Below, one piece after another: positions 54,573-64,000 of a DNA stretch of 64,000 bases. The translations under genes were made by a program, and so were the position numbers. A model generated the notes under the pieces. It had not been told where the DNA came from. It made no database searches and worked only from the letters and a program-made list of their open reading frames with translations. The stretch is taken from the NCBI RefSeq assembly GCF_023502395.1, contig NZ_JAMFMB010000013.1:1-64000 (forward strand), written 5' to 3'. How positions within the stretch are numbered: the stretch's first letter is position 1; every line of letters starts with the position of its first letter. The stretch comes from Ruegeria spongiae. GTDB taxonomy: Bacteria > Pseudomonadota > Alphaproteobacteria > Rhodobacterales > Rhodobacteraceae.

Positions 54573-55418
54573 ATGACCGATCAATCCCTTCCTCTCGCTC
54601 GCCGCTTGCTCGTGCCGTATTGGCTGACTTTGCCGATGGCCATCGGTCTGGCCATCGTCCTGTTTTGGTTGCTGATGGTGGTGCTCGCACCCGTTGTGGC
54701 CCCCTATGACCCGCTGGAACTGGTGGGGCGTCGGCTGCAACCTCCCAGTTGGCAGCATTGGCTGGGAACAGATGCGCTGGGGCGCGATGTTCTGAGCCGG
54801 ACACTTTTTGGAGCGCTGCATTCCATTCCAATCGCGGTGATCGTGGTGGTCCTGGCGGTGTCCTTCGGGGCTCTGTTGGGCGCTTTGTCTGGCTACATCG
54901 GAGGCCTCTTTGGGTCCGCCATCATGCGGCTGGTGGATGTCACCCTGTCGTTTCCGCCGATGCTGCTGGCCATGGCTGTGGCGGCGTCGTTGGGGCCGGG
55001 GCTGGAAAATGCCGCGATTGCGATGGTCATCGTCTGGTGGCCCGTCTATGCCCGGCTGATGCGCGCGCAGGTGCTGGAAGTGCGCGAACGCGAACATGTC
55101 GAGGCCGCCATCGCCGCTGGTGCAAGCCGCCCGCGCATCCTGTTCAAACACATTCTGCCACTCTGCTGGACCCCCATATTGATCAGCGCCACCATGGATC
55201 TGGGTCAGGTCATCCTGCTGGCGGCCTCGCTGTCTTTCATCGGGCTGGGGGCAACGCCACCAACCCCGGAGTGGGGATCGATGATCTCGGACGGGGCGCA
55301 GCAATTTTATTCGTGGTGGGTCGCGTTTGGCCCCGGCGTTGCCATCCTGACAGTCGTCCTTGGGTTCAACTTCATTGGTGACGGTCTGCATGATTATCTT
55401 GATCCACGGTCGGAATAA
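54573..55418 (+). CDS. Dpp/Opp-type ABC permease 2
   Basis: About 281 residues in the DppC family. After the first helix comes LGTDALGRDVLSRTLFGALH, the family signature, then AAIAAGASRPRILFKHILPL (EAA loop) and SFIGLGATPPTPEWGSMISD. It starts 5 bases after the preceding stop. Confidence 0.9.
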   Translation: MTDQSLPLARRLLVPYWLTLPMAIGLAIVLFWLLMVVLAPVVAPYDPLELVGRRLQPPSWQHWLGTDALGRDVLSRTLFGALHSIPIAVIVVVLAVSFGALLGALSGYIGGLFGSAIMRLVDVTLSFPPMLLAMAVAASLGPGLENAAIAMVIVWWPVYARLMRAQVLEVREREHVEAAIAAGASRPRILFKHILPLCWTPILISATMDLGQVILLAASLSFIGLGATPPTPEWGSMISDGAQQFYSWWVAFGPGVAILTVVLGFNFIGDGLHDYLDPRSE

Positions 55419-55430
55419 GTGAGTTAGAAC

Positions 55431-56414
55431 ATGAATACTCCGCTCTTTTCCGTACGTGACCTTCGCGTTGGCTTCTTAAGCCGGAGCCTCCCTTTGGAGG
55501 CTGTGCGTGGCATTGATCTGCATGTCGATCACGGCGAAGTTCTGGGTATCGTCGGAGAATCCGGGTCGGGCAAATCCGTTGGCATGCTTGGCTCTGTCAG
55601 CCTTTTGCCGCCTTCGGCCTATGTCACGGGTTCGGCCCGGTTTCAGGGGCAGGAACTGGTGGGTCTGGACCGCCGTTCGCTTCAGAAGTTGCGCGGATCG
55701 CGCATTGCCATGATCTTTCAGGACCCGCTGTCATCTCTCAATCCGGTAACGAAAGTGGGCACCCAGATTGTCGAGGCGATCCGGCTGCACGATCGCAAAA
55801 TCTCCAAACGCGACGCGATGGAGAGAGCGATCGAACTGCTGGAACTGGTCGCTATACCCGAACCTAATCGCCGGGTGCATCAGTATCCACATGAATTTTC
55901 CGGAGGGATGCGGCAGCGCGTCATGATTGCGATGGCGGTGGCGAACGATCCCGACCTGCTCATTGCGGATGAACCGACAACCGCGCTGGATGTGACGGTG
56001 CAGGCCCAGATCATGGAGGTCCTCGCCACTCTGCAAAAACGGCTGAATCTGGGATTGATCCTGATCACCCATGATCTTGGCGTGCTGGCCGGTCATGCGG
56101 ACCGCGTCGCGGTTGTCTATGCCGGTCAGGTCGTGGAGCAGGCCTCGATCGACGACCTCTTTGCCAATCCCAAACACCCCTACACACGTGGGTTGATCGC
56201 CTCGATCCCGAACATTTCGGAAGAAAAAGAGCGGCTCTTTTCGATTGAAGGCGCCCCACCGCCGCTTGGGCGGTTGCCGTCCGGCTGCGCCTTCAACCCG
56301 CGTTGCACGATGGCGCAGGACGTCTGCCGCAATCTTGACCCGCAAACCACCACAGACGGCGCGCATAGTGTGGCGTGCCACTTTGCCGACGACAAAGAGG
56401 GAGCCTGCGCATGA
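55431..56414 (+). CDS. Dpp/Opp-type ABC ATPase 1
   Basis: 327 residues in the DppD family. Walker [10 protein letters not shown], signature [16 protein letters not shown] and Walker [15 protein letters not shown]-terminal oligopeptide-transporter extension includes the cysteine-rich [17 protein letters not shown], an iron-sulfur-like motif usual here. It overlaps the next ATPase by 4 bases. Confidence 0.92.
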   Translation: MNTPLFSVRDLRVGFLSRSLPLEAVRGIDLHVDHGEVLGIVGESGSGKSVGMLGSVSLLPPSAYVTGSARFQGQELVGLDRRSLQKLRGSRIAMIFQDPLSSLNPVTKVGTQIVEAIRLHDRKISKRDAMERAIELLELVAIPEPNRRVHQYPHEFSGGMRQRVMIAMAVANDPDLLIADEPTTALDVTVQAQIMEVLATLQKRLNLGLILITHDLGVLAGHADRVAVVYAGQVVEQASIDDLFANPKHPYTRGLIASIPNISEEKERLFSIEGAPPPLGRLPSGCAFNPRCTMAQDVCRNLDPQTTTDGAHSVACHFADDKEGACA

Positions 56415-57418
56415 GCACCCCGGATATAGTCCTGTCCGTCCGCAATCTGAGCAAGTCATTCCCGGTCAAGGGCGGCCTTCTGATCGAGCATGAGATCGGG
56501 CAGATCAAGGCGGTGGCAGGTGTGTCCTTTGATGTCCGGCGCGGGGAAACCCTTGGGCTTGTTGGTGAATCGGGCTGCGGCAAGTCCACCCTCGGCCGCT
56601 GCATCTTGCGTTTGATCGACGCCACGGGCGGTCAGACACTTTTCAATGGTACGGACATAAACCAGATCAGCGCGACCGAGATGCGGGCCATGCGGCGCAA
56701 GGTGCAATTGGTCTTTCAGGACCCCTATGCCTCGCTGCATCCCCGGATGAGCATCGCTCAGAACATTGCCGAGCCGTTGCGGATCAGCGATTTGTCGAAA
56801 TCCGAGCGCAAGGCGCGTGTCGCCGAAATGATCGACCTTGTTCAGCTGACGCGCGAACACGGCGACCGGTATCCCCACGAATTGTCCGGAGGCCAGCGCC
56901 AACGGGTGGTGATTGCCCGCGCACTGGCGCTGCGGCCCGAGTTGCTGGTGCTGGATGAGCCCGTCTCGGCACTGGATGTGTCGGTTCAGGCGGGCGTGCT
57001 CAATCTGCTCAAGGACCTCCAGCGAGAGATCGGGACGGCTTATGTTTTCATCGCGCATGATCTGTCCGTGGTGCAACACATCAGCGATCGCGTGGCCGTG
57101 ATGTACCTGGGGAAAATCGTTGAGATAGCGGACAAAAAGAAGCTCTACAGCGCCCCGGCGCACCCCTATACCCAGGCGCTGATGTCCGCGGTTCCGCTGG
57201 CCGACCCCAAACTGGAACGCGCGCGCAAGCATATCGTGCTGACCGGAGATGTGCCTAGCCCATTGAACCCGCCCTCTGGATGCCCGTTCCGAACCCGCTG
57301 CCCGAAGGCACGCGAGATTTGCGCCTCGGACCCACCCAGGCTGGATGAAACCCAAAAGGGCCATTCCGTCGCCTGTCACTTCCCGTCTGAAATGGAAACC
57401 GGATTACTGGCCGTCTGA
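56411..57418 (+). CDS. Dpp/Opp-type ABC ATPase 2
   Basis: About 335 residues in the DppF family. Walker [10 protein letters not shown], signature [15 protein letters not shown], Walker [13 protein letters not shown], and a C-terminal [17 protein letters not shown] motif. The CoA-transferase gene starts 22 bases after its stop, tying import to the CoA-transferase and aldehyde dehydrogenase. Confidence 0.92.
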   Translation: MSTPDIVLSVRNLSKSFPVKGGLLIEHEIGQIKAVAGVSFDVRRGETLGLVGESGCGKSTLGRCILRLIDATGGQTLFNGTDINQISATEMRAMRRKVQLVFQDPYASLHPRMSIAQNIAEPLRISDLSKSERKARVAEMIDLVQLTREHGDRYPHELSGGQRQRVVIARALALRPELLVLDEPVSALDVSVQAGVLNLLKDLQREIGTAYVFIAHDLSVVQHISDRVAVMYLGKIVEIADKKKLYSAPAHPYTQALMSAVPLADPKLERARKHIVLTGDVPSPLNPPSGCPFRTRCPKAREICASDPPRLDETQKGHSVACHFPSEMETGLLAV

Positions 57419-57440
57419 CCAAGCGGCGTTGGAGCAAATC

Positions 57441-58670
57441 ATGTGCAATAAAGACCTGCCACTGGACGGCATCAAAGTTCTGGATCTGACCCGGGTACTG
57501 GCAGGACCATGGGCCACCATGAGCCTCGCCGATCTTGGCGCGCATGTCTGGAAGATAGAGAATGTCAAAGGCGGGGACGACACCAGAGCCTGGTCGGTGC
57601 CCAACTACAAAGGCGTATCGACCTACTACCTGTGCGCCAATCGCGGCAAGCACAGTCTGGCCGTCGATCTGAAAGACCCCGATGGATTGCGGATCGTTCT
57701 TGACCTTGCGCGGCAAGCGGATGTGGTGGTCGAGAACTTTCGCGCTGGCACCGCGGGTCGGCTTGGCTTGGGATACGAGGATATTCGCAAGATAAATCCA
57801 GACGTTGTTTACTGCGCAATCTCGGGATACGGGCAAGTTGGGTCGCAAAGTCAGCGTCCAGGATATGATTTTGTGATGCAGGCCGAATCCGGAATGATGT
57901 CGATTACCGGTGAAAAGGACGGCCCCCCCACACGCCTGGGCGTTGCCTTTACCGATGTTGTCGCTGGCATGATTGCCACACAATCCATTCTGGCGGCGCT
58001 GTATCAACGCAAAAGCACCGGGGATGGTCAGTTCATTGACCTGTCCCTTCTCGAGTCGTCTTTGAACATGCTGATCAATGTCGGCACCGGGCATCTCAAT
58101 GCCGGGGTCGAGCCGGTCCGCTTCGGCAATGCCCATCCGACCGTTGTTCCATACCAGATATTTGATACCTCTGATGGTATCTTCGCTTTGGCCGTTGGCA
58201 ACGATCGCATGTTTGTCAGATTCTGCAGGGATGTGATTGATCGCCCGGACCTGACAGACGATCCCCGTTTCAAGACATCCCATGATCGCGCCGTAAACCG
58301 CGAACATCTGCTGGAAATCCTGACAGGCATCCTGAAACACAATACGTGTAAGCATTGGGTGGATCTGTGTATCGCGCATAGTGTTCCTGCCGGTCACGTG
58401 AAGAACGTGGCAGAGGCGCTCAACAGCCCCGGCGTTCGGGAGAGGGGCACGATCCAGGAACTCGAGCATCCCACTTTGGGCCCGGTCCGCCTGATCGGCC
58501 CGGCCCATGGGATCAAGGCGCAGGAGGGATACCGCCCCAAGCCGCCACCGCTCTTGGGTGAGGATACCAAATCCGTTCTTCAGGATGTGTTGAACATGAC
58601 GCCCACCCAGATCGACGATCTGATTGCGAGGGGTGTGGTGAAGTGCCCAAAAGACCCAGAGGTCGCCTAG
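57441..58670 (+). CDS. Family III CoA-transferase (CaiB/BaiF)
   Basis: About 409 residues. The catalytic Asp143 lies in [17 protein letters not shown], which matches the family consensus. N-terminal [20 protein letters not shown] and [18 protein letters not shown] are typical. The ATG at 57441 is chosen over an upstream open frame. It would activate a carboxylic acid by transferring CoA from an acyl-CoA donor such as succinyl-CoA. Which acid cannot be told. Confidence 0.88.
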   Translation: MCNKDLPLDGIKVLDLTRVLAGPWATMSLADLGAHVWKIENVKGGDDTRAWSVPNYKGVSTYYLCANRGKHSLAVDLKDPDGLRIVLDLARQADVVVENFRAGTAGRLGLGYEDIRKINPDVVYCAISGYGQVGSQSQRPGYDFVMQAESGMMSITGEKDGPPTRLGVAFTDVVAGMIATQSILAALYQRKSTGDGQFIDLSLLESSLNMLINVGTGHLNAGVEPVRFGNAHPTVVPYQIFDTSDGIFALAVGNDRMFVRFCRDVIDRPDLTDDPRFKTSHDRAVNREHLLEILTGILKHNTCKHWVDLCIAHSVPAGHVKNVAEALNSPGVRERGTIQELEHPTLGPVRLIGPAHGIKAQEGYRPKPPPLLGEDTKSVLQDVLNMTPTQIDDLIARGVVKCPKDPEVA

Positions 58671-58867
58671 ACCGAAAAGTCTCAACCATGAAACCAGCTT
58701 GTTTTGACGATGGGGGCCACACTTCCTGTGGTTGGCCAAATGATCCGTTTGTTTTGCAAGGGGTGTGAATGGTGCCCGCAAGAGGCCGCAAGAGAGAGCC
58801 CAGCGAAGTGTCGCAGAACCGGTTTTGCAATCGGTTCGGCACAAGAAGTTTCGAAAGGAGAGATCCG

Positions 58868-60304
58868 ATGCCTGAATATCCCTCAACGCAGCTTTTCCTG
58901 AATGGCAGGTGGCAGCCTGCCCGTGACGGCCGGGTCATTGATGTGCTGAACCCGGCCACGCAGCAAAAGATTGGTACCGTGTCACATGCCGGTATTGCGG
59001 ATCTGGACGAGGCGCTGGCCGCAGCGGATAACGGTTTTCGCATTTGGCGGGATATTTCCCCCTACGAGCGCGCCGCAGTTCTGCGAAAGGCTGCTGGGTT
59101 GCTGCGCGACCGGGTCGACAGCATTGCCCGCATCATGACGCTGGAACAGGGCAAGCCACTCGCGCAATCGCGACTGGAAACTTTGGCGGCAGCCGACATC
59201 ATCGACTGGTTTGCGGGCGAAGGCCAGCGCGCCTATGGGCAGATCATTCCGGCGCGCAATCCAAATACAACGCAAATGACGCTCAAGCTCCCGGTCGGGC
59301 CGGTCGCTGCTTTCACGCCATGGAACTTTCCGATAAATCAGGCCGTTCGGAAATTGTCTGCGGGTCTGGCAGCGGGCTGTTCCGTCATCGTCAAAGCGCC
59401 CGAGGAAACCCCGGCCGCGCCTGCCGCGCTGATCCAGGCGTTTGCCGATGCCGGTCTGCCGGATGGGGTTGTGGGTCTTGTCTTTGGCGAACCTGCGCAA
59501 ATCTCGGAATATCTGATCCCGCATCCGGTGATCTGCAAGATCAGCTTTACCGGGTCTACCCCGGTTGGAAAACATCTTGCTGAACTTGCCGGGCGCCATA
59601 TGAAACGCGCCACAATGGAGTTGGGTGGCCATGCACCCGTCATCGTCGCGGCGGATGCCGATCTGGATCAGGCCTTATCGGTCATCGTTCCGGCAAAGTT
59701 CCGAAACGCGGGCCAGGTCTGTATTTCACCAACCCGCTTTCTGGTGCACGAGGATCTGGCGGATGATTTTACAAACCGGTTCGTGGAGCAGGCTGAGGCG
59801 ATCAAACTGGGAAATGGGCTGGATGCGGACGTTGAAATGGGACCGCTGGCCAATGAACGCCGTCTTGCGGCCATGGATGCGTTGGTTGAGGACGCGGTCG
59901 AAAGCGGTGCGAAATTGCGCACCGGGGGCAAAAGGGCCAGCAATCAGGGCTGGTTTTTCCAACCGACAGTGCTGACCCATGTTGCGCAGACCGCCCGGAT
60001 CATGAACGAGGAACCCTTTGGCCCGGTCGCAGTTATCAATCCCGTCAAGAATCTGGATGCCGCGATTTCCGAGGCGAACCGGCTGCCCTATGGCCTTGCC
60101 GCCTATGGCTTCACGCGCGACAGCAATACGGCGGCGCGGCTTGGGCGCGAGGTTGAGGCGGGAATGACCGCCATTAACCATGCGGGATTCGCGCTGCCAG
60201 AGGTTCCCTTCGGCGGCATCAGGGATTCCGGTCATGGAACCGAGGGCGGCTCTGAAGCGTTGGACAGTTATCTGAATACCCGTTTCGTGACCCATCTGCA
60301 CTGA
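58868..60304 (+). CDS. NAD(P)-dependent succinate-semialdehyde-type aldehyde dehydrogenase
   Basis: 478 residues. The catalytic pair is Glu251 in MELGGHAP and Cys285 in [29 protein letters not shown] forms the cofactor site and [14 protein letters not shown] the Rossmann loop. The length and [13 protein letters not shown]-like region ([15 protein letters not shown]) suit the succinate-semialdehyde branch. GAAAGGAG precedes the ATG. It would oxidise an aldehyde formed in the pathway to an acid. Confidence 0.88.
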   Translation: MPEYPSTQLFLNGRWQPARDGRVIDVLNPATQQKIGTVSHAGIADLDEALAAADNGFRIWRDISPYERAAVLRKAAGLLRDRVDSIARIMTLEQGKPLAQSRLETLAAADIIDWFAGEGQRAYGQIIPARNPNTTQMTLKLPVGPVAAFTPWNFPINQAVRKLSAGLAAGCSVIVKAPEETPAAPAALIQAFADAGLPDGVVGLVFGEPAQISEYLIPHPVICKISFTGSTPVGKHLAELAGRHMKRATMELGGHAPVIVAADADLDQALSVIVPAKFRNAGQVCISPTRFLVHEDLADDFTNRFVEQAEAIKLGNGLDADVEMGPLANERRLAAMDALVEDAVESGAKLRTGGKRASNQGWFFQPTVLTHVAQTARIMNEEPFGPVAVINPVKNLDAAISEANRLPYGLAAYGFTRDSNTAARLGREVEAGMTAINHAGFALPEVPFGGIRDSGHGTEGGSEALDSYLNTRFVTHLH

Positions 60305-60376
60305 AACTCGATGCGTGTTGAGTGCAAGGGCAGCGTGGTCATTCTCCCTAGAGGTCTGCGCCAGCAACCATCGGGC

Positions 60377-60420
60377 TTGGCACCTGCGACGCCTGTGTCC
60401 TCTGGCGACGCAGGTGCCAA
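60377..60420 (+). terminator. Terminator-like stem-loop after the aldehyde dehydrogenase
   Basis: 17-base arms (TTGGCACCTGCGACGCC and GGCGACGCAGGTGCCAA) with one mismatch and a 10-base loop. No T-run follows, so termination may be weak or Rho-assisted. It marks the end of the Dpp-CoA-transferase-aldehyde dehydrogenase transcript. Confidence 0.6.
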
Positions 60421-60681
60421 ATAGCAGGTTGCTGTTCAAACGGGGATGATTTGCCGCGCCCGGGTCACAGCATCGATTCTCGCACCTCGGGGAAAGCCCG
60501 GACCGTCGCGCCGCGTATCAAGTCATACCGGCACAGTAACGGGACGAGTCTCAGAAAGTTCTTCAAATGTTCCTGCTGCCGGCCACTTTTGCAGCTTCGG
60601 GTCAAGTCGACCTCTTCAGAATCTTGAAAAATTTTGTTGCGCGGCTTTGCGGAGGCAGCTTAGTGTGACATAAATTATAAA

Positions 60682-60696
60682 TGGAATTAAATTCCA
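60682..60696. promoter_or_regulatory. IclR-type operator before the second E1 gene
   Basis: TGGAATTAAATTCCA, a perfect 15-base palindrome around a central A, 38-52 bases before the E1 start. One base differs at the IclR/Dpp divergent promoter (53420-53434). It is close to the known IclR consensus. Confidence 0.65.
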
Positions 60697-60733
60697 CAAA
60701 ACAAAACCCGATCAAGGACGGAGACAACGCAGA

Positions 60734-62944
60734 ATGGCGGCCCCCACTTCCAAGCCTGGAAAAACAAAGCAGCTTACCCCCTCTGCGGCCTGGTACCGGA
60801 TCGAGGGCTCGGAGCGTGATTGGAAGGGTGAAGCGAAAGAAGACCTGATCCGCTGGTACTGGCAGATGCTGCTGATCCGCCGCTTCGAGGAACGTTTGCT
60901 GGAGCTGTCGAAATCGGGCCTGATCCACGGTCCGGCCCATGCCAGCATCGGTCAGGAGGCCGGGGCCGTCGGGGCGATGTCGATTCTGATGCCGGAGGAT
61001 AAGATCAACGGCACCCACCGCGCGCATCACCAGGTTCTGATGAAACTGCTCGCGGCTGTCACACCGCAGGGGCTGGACCTGTTGGCGGATGATTTCACTG
61101 GTGACATGGACGATGTGCTGTATCGCTTCATGGCCGAAATCATGGGGCTGGAACCGGGCTATTGCGGTGGCCGGGGCGGGTCGATGCACATGCGCGACGA
61201 GGCGTCCGGGATCGGCGGCACATCCGCCATCGTCGGCGGCAACCCACCCCATGCGGTGGGCTATGCGCTGGCCGACAAGATGCTGAAACGAGACCGTATC
61301 TCGATTGCCTTCTTTGGCGATGGCGCGGCGCAAAACGGCGCGACCTACGAGGCCATGAACATCGCGGCTGTGCAGAGTGTTCCGACGATTTTCTTTATCG
61401 AAAACAACCTCTATGGCGTGTCCACCCACCTGAGCGACATCACACGGGAAACCCGATTGTCGTCGCGCGGAGCCATGTTCGGCATCCCGTCGATCGAAGT
61501 GGACGCAATGGATGTTGTCGCTGTGCACAAGGCCATGGTCGAGGCGCGCCGCATCATCCGCGAAGATGGCGGTCCCGTGGTCATCGAAGCGCTGTGCTAT
61601 CGGCATTTCCATCAGTATGGCGACATGCCGGGCAGCGCCTTTGGCTATCGCAGCGAAGAGGAAGAGGCCGAGTGGCGCAGCCGCGATCCGATTGCCACCG
61701 CAGAGGCACGGCTGAAGAAGCTGGGCGTATTGGACGCAGCGCAGTTGCAACACCTGGACGAGCTGTTGTCCGCCAGAGTCAAAGCTGCCGCCGAACGCCT
61801 GACCGAGCCAGACCCCGGTGGAAACGCCCTCAGAATTCCGCAACATCTCTGGCCTGATCCCGGCAGCAAGGATGAGGGGATCGTGGGCGATCTGTCGGAA
61901 CTGAGGGGCAAGCGGTTTCTGACCCGCGACGACATGTTGAACGGCGCGGTCGAGCAAAAACGGTTTGTGGTTGCGGCCTCGGAAACATTGGCCTCGGCGA
62001 TGCAGCGGGACCCGCGCATTATTGTCCTGGGCGAAGACGTTCACCGGCTGAGCGGCGGCGTCAGCGGCATGACTCGCGATGCGCTCACCAACTGGCCCGA
62101 GCGGGTGCTTCCGATGCCTATTGCGGAAAACGGTTTTTCCGGCGTGGCCATGGGGGCTGCGTTGAACGGGCTGCGCCCGGTTGTCGAAATCATGTTCGGA
62201 GATTTCTGCTTTACCGCCGCAGATCAGATCGCAAACGCCATTGCCAAAGTGCGCCATATGTTCGGGTCCGGCTTTCCGGTGCCTCTGGTCATGCGGGTGA
62301 GAATCTCGCCGCAGACCGGTTACGGGTCGCAGCATTCCAGCGACCCGTCGGCGTTTTTTAACCTGCTGCCGGGATGGCGCATTTTCTCGCCCTCCAATGG
62401 GTTTGATTATATCGGAATGATGAATGCCGCGCTGACCTGCGACGACCCTGTGGTGATTATCGAACACACGGATTTCTATCAGCGCAAATATGACGTGCCG
62501 AAGGGGGACCGGGATTACCTGATCCCGTTCGGCCAGGCACGGATCGTCCGGCCCGGCACGGCTTGCACTGTCCTGGCCTACGGGGTCGCTGTGGAGCACG
62601 CGCAGAAGGCCGCTGAGGAAACCGGAATTGATGCCGAGATCATTGACCTGCGCAACATTGACGTGCACGGGCTGGATTGGGATCTGATCGGTGCGTCGAT
62701 CGAAAAGACCGGGCGCGTTGTCACGGCTGAACAAACCGCGCGCAGCCTGTCATTGGCGCCGTCCTGGGTCGCCGAGATTCAGGATCGTTTCTTCGACTAT
62801 CTGGACCACGAGATCATTCGGGTGACCGGCGGCCGCGCCGCACCCACCGTGTCCGCCGTGCTCAACCGCGCGGCGCTGGCGCAGGTCTCGGACGTCAGCG
62901 ACGCGCTGGTTCGAATTGCAGGCAAAACCAAAATCGTGGCGTAA
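60734..62944 (+). CDS. Fused 2-oxoacid/acetoin dehydrogenase E1 alpha-beta, paralogue 2
   Basis: 736 residues. The alpha half has the thiamine diphosphate motif FFGDGAAQNGATYEAMN followed by FFIENNLYGVST, with the usual spacing. The beta half has LGEDVHRLSGGVSG, IAENGFSGVAMGAALNG and GYGSQHSSDPSAFFNLLPG. The architecture is that of the protein at 46566-48761, but the TPP motif is GDGA, not GEGA, and the N-terminal 45 residues differ. An IclR-type palindrome sits just upstream, so it is probably controlled by the local IclR regulator. It would work with the lipoyl/hydrolase E2 at 51159-52475. Confidence 0.88.
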   Translation: MAAPTSKPGKTKQLTPSAAWYRIEGSERDWKGEAKEDLIRWYWQMLLIRRFEERLLELSKSGLIHGPAHASIGQEAGAVGAMSILMPEDKINGTHRAHHQVLMKLLAAVTPQGLDLLADDFTGDMDDVLYRFMAEIMGLEPGYCGGRGGSMHMRDEASGIGGTSAIVGGNPPHAVGYALADKMLKRDRISIAFFGDGAAQNGATYEAMNIAAVQSVPTIFFIENNLYGVSTHLSDITRETRLSSRGAMFGIPSIEVDAMDVVAVHKAMVEARRIIREDGGPVVIEALCYRHFHQYGDMPGSAFGYRSEEEEAEWRSRDPIATAEARLKKLGVLDAAQLQHLDELLSARVKAAAERLTEPDPGGNALRIPQHLWPDPGSKDEGIVGDLSELRGKRFLTRDDMLNGAVEQKRFVVAASETLASAMQRDPRIIVLGEDVHRLSGGVSGMTRDALTNWPERVLPMPIAENGFSGVAMGAALNGLRPVVEIMFGDFCFTAADQIANAIAKVRHMFGSGFPVPLVMRVRISPQTGYGSQHSSDPSAFFNLLPGWRIFSPSNGFDYIGMMNAALTCDDPVVIIEHTDFYQRKYDVPKGDRDYLIPFGQARIVRPGTACTVLAYGVAVEHAQKAAEETGIDAEIIDLRNIDVHGLDWDLIGASIEKTGRVVTAEQTARSLSLAPSWVAEIQDRFFDYLDHEIIRVTGGRAAPTVSAVLNRAALAQVSDVSDALVRIAGKTKIVA

Positions 62945-62973
62945 CAGCCCGTTTCCTGAAGGAGGAGAGGAAA

Positions 62974-64000
62974 ATGAAAATCGTTCCAACACCGTGGCGC
63001 AGAAACATGATGTCCATGGCCCTTGCCGCCACGCTGGCAAGCCTTTGCGCGCCTGCGGCGCAGGCGGATGAGCAACCGCTTATTATCGCACGCGACATGG
63101 ATCTGAACGCGCTGGACCCGGCGCGTGCCTGGTGCGACACCTGCCAGATCTACCTGACATCGGTCTACGAACAGCTTGCGACCCTGGACAAGGACAACCA
63201 GATCCAGCCGCTTCTGGCCGAAAGCTGGGAGATTGCGGACAAGCAGACGCTGTTCACCTTCAAACTGAATCCTGCGGCCAAGTTTTCCGATGGCTCCCCG
63301 GTCGAAGCCAAAGACGTCAAATGGTCCTTCGAGCGTCTCAGCAACATCAAAGCAAACGGTGCTTTTCTTGTAGAAGCGATCGAGACCATCGAAACGCCGG
63401 ATGAGCAAACGGTTGTGATTAAGCTGTCCTCACCGAATTCCGAGTTCGTCAACCAGTTGGCGGCGGGTTTCTTGGGGGTGATTAACAGCGATGTGGCAGA
63501 GGCCAATGGCGCCGTTGCCGATGAGACCGCCGCCGACAAAGACACGGCAGAGGCCTGGTTCCTTGCCAATTCCGCTGGCAGCGGCCCATTTGTGCTCAGC
63601 CGATACGAGCCGAACTCGGAACTGCGCCTGGCCCGGAACGAGAACTATTGGGGTGACGCGCCGGGCGTTCCCGAGGTGGTTTTCATGCAGGTGAAAGATG
63701 CGGTCTCTCAGGCACAGATGCTGCAATCAGGCGCTGCTGACATTGCGATGCAAATCGACCCTGAAACCGCAAAATCGCTTCAGGGTGCGGATGTCACGAT
63801 TGAAACTGTCCCGTCATTCAACTTTGTCTATGTTGCGCTGTCTCCGGGCGCCAAGGGATTGGAGGTTGATCTGACCCAGGACGTACGTGAGGCCATTTCT
63901 TATGCGATCGACAGGGAAAGTCTGATCGACTTCACGCTGGGAGGTGCCGGGCGCCCAATCGCGACCCCGATTCCGCTTGGCTTCCCGGGAAGCTCCGGGC
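62974..64000 (+). CDS. Dpp-type ABC binding protein (solute-binding family 5), partial
   Basis: At least 342 residues, running off the window. The signal peptide ends near AAQADEQ, and the mature part starts LIIARDMDLNALDPARAWCD, as in peptide/nickel binding proteins. LLAESWEIADKQTLFTFKL and the following FSDGSPVEAKDVKWSFERL are family 5 blocks. GGAGGAG precedes the ATG. It probably serves the Dpp-type permease/ATPase genes at 53555-57418, which lack a binding protein of their own, and it follows the second E1 gene by 29 bases. Confidence 0.88.
   Translation, partial: MKIVPTPWRRNMMSMALAATLASLCAPAAQADEQPLIIARDMDLNALDPARAWCDTCQIYLTSVYEQLATLDKDNQIQPLLAESWEIADKQTLFTFKLNPAAKFSDGSPVEAKDVKWSFERLSNIKANGAFLVEAIETIETPDEQTVVIKLSSPNSEFVNQLAAGFLGVINSDVAEANGAVADETAADKDTAEAWFLANSAGSGPFVLSRYEPNSELRLARNENYWGDAPGVPEVVFMQVKDAVSQAQMLQSGAADIAMQIDPETAKSLQGADVTIETVPSFNFVYVALSPGAKGLEVDLTQDVREAISYAIDRESLIDFTLGGAGRPIATPIPLGFPGSSG

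Larger units (their letters stand above)
60305..60733. other. Intergenic region with terminator-like hairpin and IclR-type operator
   Basis: 429 bases between the aldehyde dehydrogenase and the second E1 gene. The left half holds a strong stem-loop (60377-60420), the right half an AT-rich promoter region with the palindrome at 60682-60696. No gene is apparent. Confidence 0.6.

Noticed and set aside
57255-58886. Minus-strand frame of about 543 codons opposite the CoA-transferase
   Set aside because: Antisense shadow of a strong family III CoA-transferase; it crosses two real genes and shows no domain.
60602-62734. Long open frame of about 710 codons on the minus strand opposite the second E1 gene
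   Set aside because: It mirrors the codon positions of a clearly recognisable E1 protein; high GC content routinely opens such antisense frames, and the translation has no family features.
1-64000. CRISPR arrays, tRNA or rRNA genes, prophage
   Set aside because: No regularly spaced repeats, no cloverleaf or rRNA sequence and no phage structural genes were noticed on reading both strands.

Overview
The window looks like chromosomal DNA of a high-GC alphaproteobacterium, most likely a marine Rhodobacterales (Roseobacter group) member. This rests on tightly packed catabolic operons, a TAXI-type TRAP transporter, an MttB-family protein beside a GcvT-fused FAD oxidoreductase, hydantoinase A/B genes, two ABC families with 4-base gene overlaps, and the style of the transposase remnants. 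No rRNA, tRNA, CRISPR array or phage genes were seen.

Layout. 0.1-3.1 kb: a three-gene envelope glycosylation cassette (GT39-like transferase, GtrB-like GT2, GtrA-like flippase). 3.2-4.3 kb: a broken IS481-family transposase carrying two palindromic repeats. 4.3-11.8 kb: an amino-acid module with a D-cysteine desulfhydrase-family PLP enzyme, LysR, TRAP-TAXI importer, DadA-like oxidase and Asp/Glu/hydantoin racemase. 12.4-17.4 kb: LysR divergent from a dimethylglycine-dehydrogenase-like flavoprotein and an MttB homologue (methylated amines). 17.4-22.6 kb: signalling genes (short class III cyclase, LuxR-TPR membrane protein, FecR protein, CHASE2-cyclase). 22.9-25.7 kb: a PsiD-like (phosphatidylserine-decarboxylase fold) decarboxylase convergent with an APC antiporter. 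26.1-35.7 kb: a sugar-type ABC importer with a TorT-like binding protein, then HyuA, HyuB and an (R)-amine-transaminase-like enzyme. 35.9-40.2 kb: a polyamine-type ABC importer. 40.3-45.7 kb: a cyclase/ATPase/TPR protein translationally coupled to a nucleoside-deoxyribosyltransferase-like protein, divergent from a metallophosphoesterase. 46.0-64 kb: a catabolic block with a VOC protein, two fused E1 alpha-beta proteins, a second (R)-amine-transaminase-like paralogue, an E2-like lipoyl protein whose acyltransferase domain is replaced by an alpha/beta hydrolase, GntR and IclR regulators, a Dpp-type importer, a family III CoA-transferase, an aldehyde dehydrogenase and a peptide-type binding protein that runs off the window.

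The 26-40 kb and 46-64 kb blocks appear linked. They carry close transaminase paralogues (about 70% identical by eye), and an AT-rich 17-base motif recurs before the TorT-like gene, the polyamine-type binding protein, the second transaminase and the GntR gene. A separate 15-base IclR-like palindrome lies at the IclR/Dpp divergent promoter and before the second E1 gene. My inference is uptake of an amine or amino-acid-like substrate, transamination to an oxo compound, and cleavage by an acetoin-dehydrogenase-like E1/E2 system. The substrate cannot be read from the sequence, and no E3 is present here.
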